From: Sacculina carcini
Taxonomy: Eukaryota > Arthropoda > Thecostraca > Sacculinidae
Length of the DNA stretch: 64,000 bases
Direction: 5' to 3'
Assembly (NCBI GenBank): GCA_916048095.2
Contig: OU696583.1
Location: 5,409,322 to 5,473,321, forward strand
Shown: positions 55,808 to 64,000 of the stretch, one piece after another
How positions within the stretch are numbered: position 1 is the first letter of the stretch
Layout: each line of letters begins with the position of its first letter
The notes under the pieces: model-generated
What the model saw: only the letters and a program-made list of their open reading frames with translations
Told to the model about the DNA's origin: nothing
The model's database searches: none
Translations under genes and position numbers: made by a program

Positions 55808-57906
55808 GATCGTTCCTGTGTCGGTGTGACCGTGATTTATTGTGTCATTGAACGACAATGACATTGATGATCGCTTGGACACACACACACACACTCGGCT
55901 TCTGCACGGAATACAATACTGGTGGGAATTAAATGGGGGATGTCGGTTTTCCTGAGGGGCTCAGAAGAAAATGTTTGCTAGGAGGTAATTCATCAAGTCG
56001 GGGAGTAATCCATAAACTTCTATATCAATACTTGTATGAGTTATAGCAGGAATTATCGTGTTATTTTCATAAAATAAGACCGCGCCACAACTTTTGGTGC
56101 GTACTCTACACATAGGTGTATGTACATATGGTTTAATGAGAAAAATTGTGCGTGTGTGTGCATCGCTGGATGTTTTCTGCATGTCACCACAGACATTCAT
56201 GGACTTTTAGGGTAGCCATTGAAAAGCGTTCAATGGAGCTTGATTGAATTATTGCGTGTGTGTGTATGTGTGTGTGCTCACATACACACAATTGGCAATG
56301 TGCCCGACTGTATACTTGTCAGTGTGTGTGTGTGTGTGTGTGTGTGCGTGTATGTGTGAGTGTGCGTGTGTATGTGTGTGAGCTTCGAGTTTAGTTGTGT
56401 CGCCAGACTTTGACACGCGTTTGCACTTACACACACACACACACACGAAGTGGTATGAGTGTGTTGAAATCTCTTGCAGTGAGGCATTTGGCCACACTGG
56501 GTTTATCAACTTGATAATGCTTATGGAGTGATACGATCAGTATAAACTCTACCTGTATGATTATCGAAGGGATTTTCTCTAGGCCAGTGGTCCGTCACAA
56601 TTCTTCTCAGATTCCCTACCTTTCAATGAGCCAACTCATCATTTTCCACAACAACGCGTCTAAATCCAAAATTTCAGATGTTCCTACAAATTCAATATCA
56701 GCAAGTCATTTGAAACAATAATAAAGGAACTCGGTGCAATAAAAACACACATTTGTTCTTTTTTCCGACTCTTAATTCCCCATTTGGCAACCCTCCATTT
56801 TCCCACCATTATTTTAATATTGTGTAGACTTCTTTCCACAAATATTCGCACTGGTTGTTTTCTCAGGTAATTTTTTCATTTCACCTGTGTCACTCGCTAG
56901 CACAAGCGCAGACTTTCACACGAAGTGGGAATCTTTTCAGTATCCACCTTGCTCACGACTGACGCCATATAATAAGTCCACTTTTACGGGGTGTCATGGC
57001 AACGCTGGTGCGTAGCGGTGTCCCACGACACAGTGGACCTTTATATCATTGAGTATGAGCTTTTTATATGTCGCGTTTTTTCAAAGAGAACTATTTTGTA
57101 TTTCCTACATGCTGGCGTTAGTTAGTGGCGTTAGTGCCAGCTGTAATCAGCAGTATATTTGTGAAGGCCATCAACTGAATTTGCCTGTTCATTCTACTGA
57201 GGTCTGGTGTTTGGTTTTTTAAAAGCAAACATCTGCGTGCAGCATTACAATATAACGCTATGTAATGTACGCAAACTAATCTGAAAGGTGAATCAAATTT
57301 ATTGTGAAATAGGTTTGAACAATCTCACTGTTTTGACTACAATTTGTGTGCCATATTTGGCTTGCGTTTCGGTCTTGTGTTTATAACTGCGGATTCACTA
57401 CCTGGCTAAAGGCTCTCACTATCTGAATATTGGCTCGCGATGATACACATTCACTCTCCAGCACACACACACACACATACATATATACACACACACACAC
57501 ATATACACACACATACGAGTACACTCGTACATACACACACTCACTCACTCGTACACTCGTACACTCACACACTCGTACATACACATACAAACCCACATAC
57601 ACTCACTCACACACAAACATACACTCACTCACACACAAACATACACACACGCACATACACACACACACGCACAAATACATAAGCACACACACATGCATGT
57701 ACACACACATACACACAAATACAGCCATTAACATACGTACACGGCTCGCAACACACACACACACGCATACACATACCCACATGCACAGTTACCTTAACAC
57801 ACTAACACCCACATCGGCACACATAACCTGTCTGGGTGTGCGTGGGTGAATGTGTGTAATTGTTTGGTAGTGGGCCAGAAATATACTAGCGTATGGTGCA
57901 TGTTTC

Positions 57907-57944
<38 letters not shown>

Positions 57945-58359
57945 TGCAATTATGGCCCGTGTTGTAAACACGAATATACACATGCACGCACGCGCGTGTG
58001 TCAACACAAACCTTGCACCGAAATTCAACACAATAGAACGAAATTGGTTATAAGTTGTTAAAAACACAATAAATATGATTCATTATATCTTCAGTGTTTA
58101 ATTATTGGCAGTGATGTACTGTATATTTATATTATTCAGTTTATTTTTATTTATCAATTCAACCTTGATGTATTTGTAACTTTTATATACCTTTTAACGG
58201 CGTTTGATTTGTATACTCTGTATTTTTATTTTTCATTTGTTTTGTTTACATTTTAATCATGCTGTCAATAAATTTAGCTCATTTCGATTCATGTATATGT
58301 TTTGATGTAAAATACAGGTTAGCTTTATTGCAGTTGTCTTAGCTTTTCGTTCCAGTGTA

Positions 58360-58390
<31 letters not shown>

Positions 58391-59980
58391 TTGTATGTGT
58401 GTGTGTGCGTGACTGGACTTTTTGCAGGCATTCTTTATTCTCTCGGCTTTAATAACTGTATCTAGAGACGTGCTGTGTTGTCTCAACAGGCTGATGCACG
58501 TTTTAAGCACCAATAAAAACAGTACGTAGACACTTGCCAATGCGTAGATGTTTAGTATTATATGTCTAGTCTTGAAAGTCTAGTGTTAGATCATTGATGT
58601 TGACCTGTGCGCAACGTGCTTATTGCAGGTATGCTGCAGGAATATGCTAGACATCTGGAAGAAGGACATGTGGATTGTGGCGACGCTCAGAGATCCGTGC
58701 ACGTCTACAAGGACATTGTGGTCGGTTGCTCTTGCTCTTTCTACCTTTCTCCCGCCTCTGTCTCACACGCATGCCACTCTATGGGTATTTCCGATTCACA
58801 ATTTCAAAATTGCGAGCTTGCGAAGTGCGTGAATCTAACACTCATGCAGAAGTGCGGTATTCCTTATTGTTTATTAGTTAATTGCGGTGTTGTTTGTTCC
58901 GCTCACGTGTTTTTGCTAACGTTTTCACTTTTCTTTATATTTCAAAATGGAATTCGGTATTGTTGCAATTCTAAACGAATTACGCTCAAAATGAATGTTT
59001 GGGAAAGAAACATGCACGAAATGAATGCCTGATATGTGTCAATCGAACGCTTAGAGGTACAGTGTGCTCTCCAAATAGCCAACTCGAAGGAACCGAGGAA
59101 TAAATCCGGTATTTGGAGGTATGCTCTGCAGCAATGGCTTCCAATATTATTCACTGTGAATCGTTCATTTTTACAAATATTCCTTTACTATCCATCAGTT
59201 TGCATCTTTCTAATATTAGTCTAGTTTTATTTTTCATAACACAGAAAAGTATTCAGCTGTGCGGCGTGCATGGGACGCCATGGTTTTGGTAGGCTGCAGT
59301 TTGCAGGAGAGACCCGTTGCATTAATTTTGAACACATCATTAGTCTCCGATGCAATAGTTATAGGAATTGACAATATTATAAGATGGTATAAATTGCTGT
59401 ATGATTGTTGTGTCATGTTTGCTTTGCCTATGCCTATAGCCGTCCCTAATAAGTCAATCGTTTCCACCAATCAGCTTGCAACAGTCAAATATCAACAGTC
59501 AACAGTGAACTCCATTCAGTCGACAAGTTCGAGTAAATCTATTCCATACATCCTCCAGTTAAGAGTCACACAGAACCTCCGCTTTCAGCTATTTGGAGAT
59601 GTACTGCATGAGAGGGAGCAAAATATTAATCCGCTATTTGGAGGTGTAATTAACACGTATTTGATAGGCTTCTGATCGAAACCATGGAAATACTCCGCTA
59701 ATCGGAGGTTTCACTGTACTTCCGAAGTGCTTCCGAAATTGAATCGAACATACCCTCAGTTTTGTTGTTTGTTCAATTCAGTTGAATTTGCCAACGCGGT
59801 CGTATATACATCACGTGATTGAAGAGAAGAATGGGTTAGGCAGGATTGACCATGATCAAGTGAGGAAATAATTTAAATGAAAATAAATATATAGATATTG
59901 TATATTTTTAGATTGTATTATATATAATATGTTCAGTCGATGTTTGCTGTTTTGTTCTCTAGCAATCGGTGTTGAAAGTT

Positions 59981-60018
<38 letters not shown>

Positions 60019-60413
60019 TGTGTGCGGAATGCAGGCTTCATGCGCCGTGGTGCGGCGTCGCAAAGCGATTGAGTTGGAAATTATCTCGGGCAACGTGCGT
60101 CGCTGGCAGGGAGAACCTCTGTCTTCTCTTGGTAAGCCTTCTTCATCCTTCCCGTTATTCCCTGATTATTTCTTCCTTGTTATCCTTGATATTTCATCAT
60201 TTTCTTCCTCTCATTCTCTTCTTAACATCCTTCACAGTATCTCTCTATCATTATGCCATTTTTTCTTTTTTTTGGAATTTTCTTCACATTCAGTTGATTA
60301 TTTGACAAATGCGGGAATATAAAGGAGGAATAATTTCCTTTCATACATAACATTGCTGTCGGTTTCGTCCACGTTATCGATTTTCCTCATTTTCATCGGC
60401 AAGCGATTGAAGG

Positions 60414-60449
<36 letters not shown>

Positions 60450-61162
60450 GGCACGGTGTAGGCGACGTCGTGTACATGGGACTGGTGAAGCTGGGTCGTG
60501 AAATGAACGAGCGTCACCTGGTCTTGTTTCCCAGTGCTCTGCTCGTTCTGGGCGTATCGGCGCGTGTGTCGGCTTTTGTCTACGAGGTGCTAATCGCTAC
60601 ATGCTGGCGCAAACACTGCCTACTTTCCTCTAGACCAATGTTCCGTGACCTGTGGGAATTCCCCACTGGTGGGCAATCGAGGAGTTGTCAAGTGGGCAAT
60701 TAATGATCGGACAGAACAGGACAAATGTGTGTTTTTATCAATCCGAAGTCGTTGATTTTTGTTTCTGGTGTCTTACCGACGTTTAATTTGGTGGAACAAC
60801 TGAGTTTTTTGTAAACTCAGTGCTGTTGTGGAAAATGAAGAGTTGGCTCATTAAGAAGTAGGGAATCAGATAAAAAGCTCACGGACTACTCAACTCTGCT
60901 CGATATTCTGTTTTCATTCACATTGACACTGAGGAGCGTGAAAACACCAAATACTTGTTCTACAAACACTCCTTGTACCTACGTCAAAAGCACTTGAATT
61001 TCAAGTTCTCGTAAAATTTATCCGTCTCTCCTCTCTCTTTTCTCTCTCTCTCTCTGTTTGCATGTGGTTGTGTTTGTCAGGGCAAGATTATGATGTCGTC
61101 GGTTTCGTACGTGGGAAAAGTGGCAGACTCAGTCGAACACAAACACTGCTTTGAAATTGTCG
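48791..61162 (+). CDS. ARHGEF7: PIX-type Rac/Cdc42 exchange factor (ARHGEF7-like), 8 exons, 3' part outside
   Basis: Coding exons 48791-49022, 50831-50993, 51424-51654, 52821-52951, 58629-58720, 60035-60131, 60462-60586 and 61081-61162 give 384 residues in one frame: SH3, RhoGEF (DH) and most of the PH domain, in the order of beta-PIX. PIX proteins bind PAK through SH3, GIT through a C-terminal region, and load Rac1/Cdc42 with GTP at focal adhesions. The calponin-homology domain of longer PIX isoforms is not seen, so the start before SH3 matches the short beta-PIX form. The end of PH, the GIT-binding region and the coiled coil must lie beyond; a gypsy element follows from 61337. Introns are loaded with GT/CA tracts. 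Confidence 0.9.
49023..50830. other. PIX intron 1: repeats, no gene
   Basis: CA/CT tract 49035-49072; fragment of the hAT-like MITE right end at about 49225-49296; (GT)n at 49745-49785; the 12-base minisatellite at 49920-50150; GT tracts at 50262-50300. Nothing coding is supported. Confidence 0.6.
49920..50150. repeat. 12-base minisatellite in PIX intron 1
   Basis: About 19 copies of CTCTGTCGTACG and variants (TACG/TATG, CTCT/TTCT/ATCT). Both strands stay open across it because 12 is a multiple of three; the products (RTLCR and DRAY repeats) are not genes. Confidence 0.9.
50831..50993 (+). CDS. ARHGEF7: PIX exon 2: start of RhoGEF domain
   Basis: After acceptor TTGTAG: a short acidic linker, then [20 protein letters not shown] and [14 protein letters not shown], matching the first helix of the PIX DH domain. 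Donor GTGAGT. An upstream TTTTCAG acceptor at 50770 was rejected because it brings in an in-frame stop. Confidence 0.85.
51280..51345 (-). repeat. tRNA-like SINE remnant
   Basis: On the - strand, CAAGAGGTCCTCGGTTCAAACCTG carries a B-box-like GGTTCAAACC preceded by GTGTCAAGGATCTAGTTGAG. The A box and acceptor stem are not clear, so this is a tRNA-derived repeat and not a tRNA gene. Confidence 0.35.
51424..51654 (+). CDS. ARHGEF7: PIX exon 3: RhoGEF domain, middle
   Basis: [20 protein letters not shown] is followed by an unusual Gln5/Glu-Gly run ([11 protein letters not shown]) and then [10 protein letters not shown] and [18 protein letters not shown], aligned with RVGGCFL and YCANHPSAV of beta-PIX. 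The Gln/Gly run lengthens a loop between helices relative to vertebrate PIX. Donor GTTCGA is weak but is the only one that keeps phase. Confidence 0.85.
52020..52160. repeat. ~105-base tandem duplication with GT tracts
   Basis: Two copies of a unit with (GT)n, TTCTCACACTC, TATATAAATTTATAAA and TACGCATTTGAACACAGCAA. Intronic. Confidence 0.75.
52195..52760 (+). mobile_element. CR1/L2-like LINE 3' end with (TA)n tail
   Basis: The + frame gives [20 protein letters not shown] and IPVFKKH, the usual C-terminus of CR1/L2 ORF2. The 3' hairpin AGCGCCCTAGAGACCC / GTAGGGCGCTATATATA is the L2-type end, and the tail has expanded into a (TA)n run (52707-52760). It lies in PIX intron 3. The first ~50 bases are the dispersed repeat also found at 46690. 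Confidence 0.65.
52821..52951 (+). CDS. ARHGEF7: PIX exon 4: RhoGEF domain
   Basis: After [25 protein letters not shown] and then [14 protein letters not shown]. The RLDKYP motif is diagnostic of PIX DH domains (helix alpha-5). Donor GTAACA opens directly into a (CA)n tract. The segment before RLDKYP is several residues longer than in vertebrates. Confidence 0.88.
52953..53006. repeat. (CA)n microsatellite at exon 4 donor
   Basis: Starts 5 bases after the GT of the exon 4 splice donor. Confidence 0.95.
53960..54921 (+). mobile_element. Tc1/mariner element, DD41D (rosa-like) group, shortened
   Basis: TIRs of about 85 bases start CAGGGTGTCTTAAAAAAATG (left) and CAGGGTGTCTCAAAAAATG (right, inverted); TA duplicates at 53958-53959 and 54922-54923. 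At 962 bases it is shorter than a full mariner (about 1.3 kb) and lacks the N-terminal DNA-binding coding part. Confidence 0.85.
54077..54810 (+). pseudogene. Mariner-type transposase, catalytic part
   Basis: From 54077 the frame gives the catalytic core: Asp in [14 protein letters not shown], Asp in [14 protein letters not shown] and a third Asp in [10 protein letters not shown], with 41 residues between the last two, which marks the DD41D group. An in-frame stop follows DALK at 54683-54685, after which matching residues continue (EIERHCRDI to HQSEHLRI). The helix-turn-helix region is missing. Dead copy. Confidence 0.8.
56585..56670 (-). mobile_element. hAT-like MITE end
   Basis: CAGTGGTCCGTCAC plus GATTCCCTACCTTTCAATGA and GCCAACTCATCATTTTCCAC match, inverted, the right end of the 60636 copy. 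The match fades after about 85 bases. Confidence 0.5.
57460..57790. repeat. CA/TACA-rich tract
   Basis: Imperfect CACA, CATACA and CACTCGTA repeats over about 330 bases; the open frames are Thr/His repeats only. Confidence 0.85.
58629..58720 (+). CDS. ARHGEF7: PIX exon 5: end of RhoGEF domain
   Basis: After [38 protein letters not shown], matching LLKELERHMEDYHTDRQDIQ of beta-PIX. Donor GTCGGT at 58721, phase 0. The preceding intron is 5.7 kb and holds nested transposons. Confidence 0.85.
58721..60034. other. PIX intron 5, no gene seen
   Basis: Patches of TCCGGTATTTGGAGGTATG, AATCCGCTATTTGGAGGTGT and CCGCTAATCGGAGGTTTCAC (about 59105-59710) look like a loosely repeated motif. (GT)n at 59982-60020 abuts exon 6. 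Confidence 0.4.
60035..60131 (+). CDS. ARHGEF7: PIX exon 6: DH-PH linker and PH start
   Basis: After [41 protein letters not shown], equivalent to VRKRKELELQIL and NWEGDDIKTLG of beta-PIX. Donor GTAAGC, phase 1. Confidence 0.9.
60416..60449. repeat. (GT)n microsatellite before exon 7
   Basis: About 16 GT units ending roughly a dozen bases before the exon 7 acceptor, where a pyrimidine tract would be expected. Confidence 0.9.
60462..60586 (+). CDS. ARHGEF7: PIX exon 7: PH domain, first strands
   Basis: After [47 protein letters not shown], matching the NERYLLLFPNVLLML region of the PIX PH domain. Donor GTGCTA. A hAT-like MITE starts 50 bases later. Confidence 0.9.
60636..60890 (+). mobile_element. 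hAT-like MITE copy
   Basis: Related along most of its length to 47065-47280 (GTTCCGTGACCTGTGGGAAT start, TCACGGACTACT end) and, at its right end, to 56585-56670. It lies in PIX intron 7. A target duplication was not found. Confidence 0.5.
61081..61162 (+). CDS. ARHGEF7: PIX exon 8: PH domain, middle
   Basis: After [36 protein letters not shown], aligned with GKLPTTGM and HRNAFEISG of beta-PIX. Donor GTGAGT, phase 1. The next exon is not in view. Confidence 0.88.
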
Positions 61163-61336
61163 GTGAGTTTTGGCTGCGCTTTCAGCATTTTTACTTAGAT
61201 GTTACGGTAGCTCAAGTATTAGTATAATCTGTTATACAATGTTTGATGTGTTAATTCATTGAATGAATTGGATTTGTTTAATATAATATAATTTCCACAT
61301 ATCGTTTGTTTTTAGTGGAAAAGTGTCTGTACGATG

Positions 61337-64000
61337 TGTAGTGTGTGGCTACACCGCCAGAGGGCGTGAGTGTATCAGGCGTGGGTGACGCTAACGCCGT
61401 CAGCCAGTGTGTGTGCAGCAGTGGTGGTGTGCGTTTCGTGGCGTTGTATTATTGTATTGTTCGTGTATTGTTATTGTTATTGCTATTCAATATATCGTAC
61501 ATGGCGCAGCCGCTGCGAGACGACCAACAGCAGAAGCTCGACCAGCTCACAGAGTTGGTGACTCAGCTCGCTCGCCAGCAGCTTACAATGGCTGCCCCCG
61601 CCAGCTCGCCTGTAGTCGCCCCACACACCATGGCTCATTGTCAGCCACCAGCCGTGTGGCCTACGCCGCATCGGCAGCCGACTTTGCCTCCTGAAGGAGC
61701 GCGTGCTGGCACACACCACACTGTAAGGCAGTGAAAGCCTGATCCCTGCGCAGCAGCAAGCGCTGCTCACGACACTGCTGGACGACGAGTGGTGCCGCGT
61801 CATCCGCCACTCACTGACGCTGCCAGCGACGGCTGATTTGCCCGCCTGCATCCGCCTATTGGAGGAGCATCAGCTGTTCGCGGCAGAATGTGCTGGTGGA
61901 ACGCCGGCGATTTTTCACCCGTCGTCAGCGGGACGGCGAGAATGTGGGCGAATTTCTGCGCTCTCTGCGAGAAATTTCCGCCAGCTGCGATTTTTGCACT
62001 GCCTGCCGCGACGAGCGTCTTCGCGATCAGTTAGTGATGGGGACAGCCGACTCTGCCGCCCTGCACCAACTCCTGCAGGTCGCACACAAAGACCTGATGA
62101 TGAAAAAGGCAACTCAGGCCACTGGTGGGCAGAATCAGTCAAACGACTGAGTCTGCCCACCAGGACGCTGCAGCCATGCGGCACACCGGGCCCGATGTGG
62201 CTGATTCTTCTGCTCCCCGGGCACTACGCGGCACTACGCGCGCGTCTGTCGCTCATCGCAGCCCGGTACCCGCCGTCGTAGAGATAATTTTCTCCGCGAC
62301 GTCGCCGATGTTGCCGATGAAGTTGATGATGATGAGAACACACTAGATATGTGCCCGTATATCGGTGATGTATTTGATGGCCAAAAACATACGCGCTTAA
62401 CCGCCGTTGACATTGCCGTTTCTGTAGGCGGTCGCGCGCCGCGCTAGGTCAAGTGGCGATGCGACTCTGGCGCCGATGTGTCTCTTATTGACGCTGGGGC
62501 TGCGCAGCAGCTCGGAGTGGCCGCCAGTAGCTTGCGCCCTACCTCGTCGCGCCTGCGTGTTGCCAACGGTCAGTTACTGCGGTGTCTGAGCACGTGCGAG
62601 GCAGTCTTGCGACTCGGTGATGCATCCTGCCGCTCCACTCTGTACGCGGTGCCCTCAGTGCGCTGTGCTCTGCTCTGTTGGCGAAACGCAATGGAGCTGC
62701 GTCCACTGCACCGCGCATTCCCTCGGCAGATGTCTCGCGAACAGCACCTGCAGCAGGTGACCGCTAGACCGGCAGCCACACCTCCACAATGCCCGCGCTG
62801 GACCAACACAGTTCAGCCAACAGCGGCGGACCGTCGTGCGCACAGCGAGCAGCTTATATCGGCCTTCCTTCGTGTGTTCTCCACGGACGGTCCTCTCCGG
62901 AAGAGGAAAGGCGGGGCAATGTGGATCGATGTGCGTGATGACGCGGTGCCGTACAACGTGCCGGCTCCCCCCTCCGTACCGTTCTGTCATCACGCCCAGG
63001 CACAGAACTGTGCAACGCGCACGGCAAACTTTCTTCTGACCGGGCCTGAACAACGAAATCGCCACTGCCGTAGCATCGTGCCGAAAATGTCTGCAGTACA
63101 AAGACTGCCAGCAAAAAGAGCCATACCTGACGGAACCGCACCCGACACGTCCTTTCGAATCGGTGTCCGCGAATTTTTTCCAACACGCAGGGAAGACCTA
63201 CCTCGTGTACGCGGACCGGTTCTCCAACTGGCCACTAGTGTTCGACTGTGGCCGTGACACCTCGGCTCACCAGCTGGTGAAACTGCTCCGATATGTGTTC
63301 GCCATGACGGGGGTTCCGACCATACTGTCGTCAGACGGCGGTCCACAGTTCACGGCGCGCCACACCGCCGAATTTCTGCGACTTTGGCACATACGCCATC
63401 GCGTCTCCAGTCCGCACTTCCCGTCTTCGAATGGGTACGCTGAGTCCGCCGTGAAACGGGTGAAGCGGCTCATTCAGAAGGCGGCGCACGACGGGAACAT
63501 CGACACAGACGCCTTTGTCGCCGGTCTGTTGGAGCTGTGCAACGCGCCTGGTGCCGACGGTCGCTTTTGTACGGCCGCCCCGTGTCGTCCGCCGTTCCCG
63601 CGCGTCCACGCTCGTTCCTGCCGCAGTGGCAGCCGCCCACCGCTGAGTGCGACCAGCGAGCGGTGACCATGCACAACAAGCAGGTCGCCCAATTCAACCG
63701 GTCGGCTAAGGCGTTGCCGCCGTTGCTGCCCGGCCCTACGGTGGCTCTCCAGGACCCGACATCCGGTCGCTGGGACCGGACTGGCGTGGTCGCCATGACT
63801 GGCCGTCGCCGCCTGTACGCTGTGCGCCTACCGCACGGCGGTCTCTACTGGAGCAACCGCAGGCACCTACGGCCCGCAGCCAACACACCCTCGCCCGAGG
63901 TACAGTCGCCGCTAGAAGTGCAGCCGCCGCCATCTGTTGGTACGGCGCCGCTACCGTCGCAGGAGACCAGCAGCAGACCCGCACCACGGCCGCGGCCGCC
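61337..64000 (+). mobile_element. Ty3/gypsy element, broken, runs off the window
   Basis: A likely 5' LTR of 165 bases (61337-61501) starts TGTAGTGTG and ends ATCGTACA; TGGCGCAGCCGC directly follows as a primer-binding-site candidate. Parts seen on the + strand are a Gag-like N-terminus (from 61501, Gln-rich), a protease-like DSGADVSLIDAG (about 62463) and an integrase (63163-63660) with NFFQHAGKTYLVYADRFSNW and SSDGGPQFTARH, plus a Pro-rich tail near the right edge. A reverse transcriptase part was not recognised. It is broken, with several breaks. The 3' LTR would lie outside. Confidence 0.7.

Larger units (their letters stand above)
55169..58628. other. PIX intron 4, distal part: repeats, no gene
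   Basis: Short inverted repeats of ACGGCTACGGAT (55215-55350), (GT)n at 55768-55802, GT/CA-rich DNA at 56255-56440, a MITE end at 56585, long CA/CATA-rich tract 57460-57790, (GT)n 57910-57942 and 58358-58410. Otherwise unremarkable. Confidence 0.5.

Overview
The window looks like nuclear DNA of an invertebrate animal. Two host genes are recognisable: an intronless TAF10 gene (44953-45351, +) and the 5' two thirds of a PIX/ARHGEF7-type Rac/Cdc42 exchange factor (48791-61162 and beyond, +). The PIX model has eight exons with GT-AG borders, and the reading phase agrees at all seven junctions. Nearly everything else is mobile DNA and simple repeats. Short TTAGG-type tandem runs (about 4030-4330 and 47520-47560) hint weakly at an arthropod, but I cannot fix the phylum. 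No rRNA, convincing tRNA or CRISPR was seen.

Layout. 1-3.9 kb: a partial Polinton/Maverick fossil with a basic protein, a capsid-like protein, an adenain-like protease and small proteins. 3.9-4.5 kb: tRNA-derived SINE-like repeats with TTAGG-like tails. 4.5-6.26 kb: a broken Ty3/gypsy element (-). 6.26-12.25 kb: a ~6 kb near-palindrome of unrecognised type with a Helitron-like insertion at its centre. 13.0-14.27 kb: an array of the same short motif found in the palindrome arms. 14.27-20.76 kb: a Ginger1-like DNA transposon (gypsy-type integrase plus start of a Ulp1 protease) lying between ~0.41 kb inverted repeats and split by a CR1/L2-like LINE. 20.98-24.42 kb: a non-autonomous LTR element. 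24.7-25.8 kb: a gypsy 3' end. 25.8-32.9 kb: an IS630/Tc1-like transposon with long repeat-built TIRs, split by a very young LTR retrotransposon (27129-31685). 33.8-37.9 kb: a gypsy element with hairpin-shaped terminal repeats. 39.2-41.4 kb: a broken LTR element of the same lineage as the young one. 41.7-44.45 kb: three LINE fragments.

44.9-45.35 kb: TAF10. 45.35-48.5 kb: intergenic, with an hAT-like MITE. 48.8-61.2 kb: PIX, whose introns hold GT/CA microsatellites, a 12-bp minisatellite, an L2-type LINE tail, and an hAT-like element that itself contains a DD41D mariner. 61.3 kb to the end: another broken gypsy element, downstream of PIX exon 8 and running off the window.

The two host genes are unrelated in job: TAF10 is a histone-fold subunit of TFIID/SAGA, while PIX couples SH3-bound PAK to Rac/Cdc42 activation at adhesions. 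The strongest non-gene signals are the nested insertions, the large palindrome, and a 42-bp exact copy of TAF10 coding sequence at the 5' edge of a LINE about 570 bp upstream of the gene.
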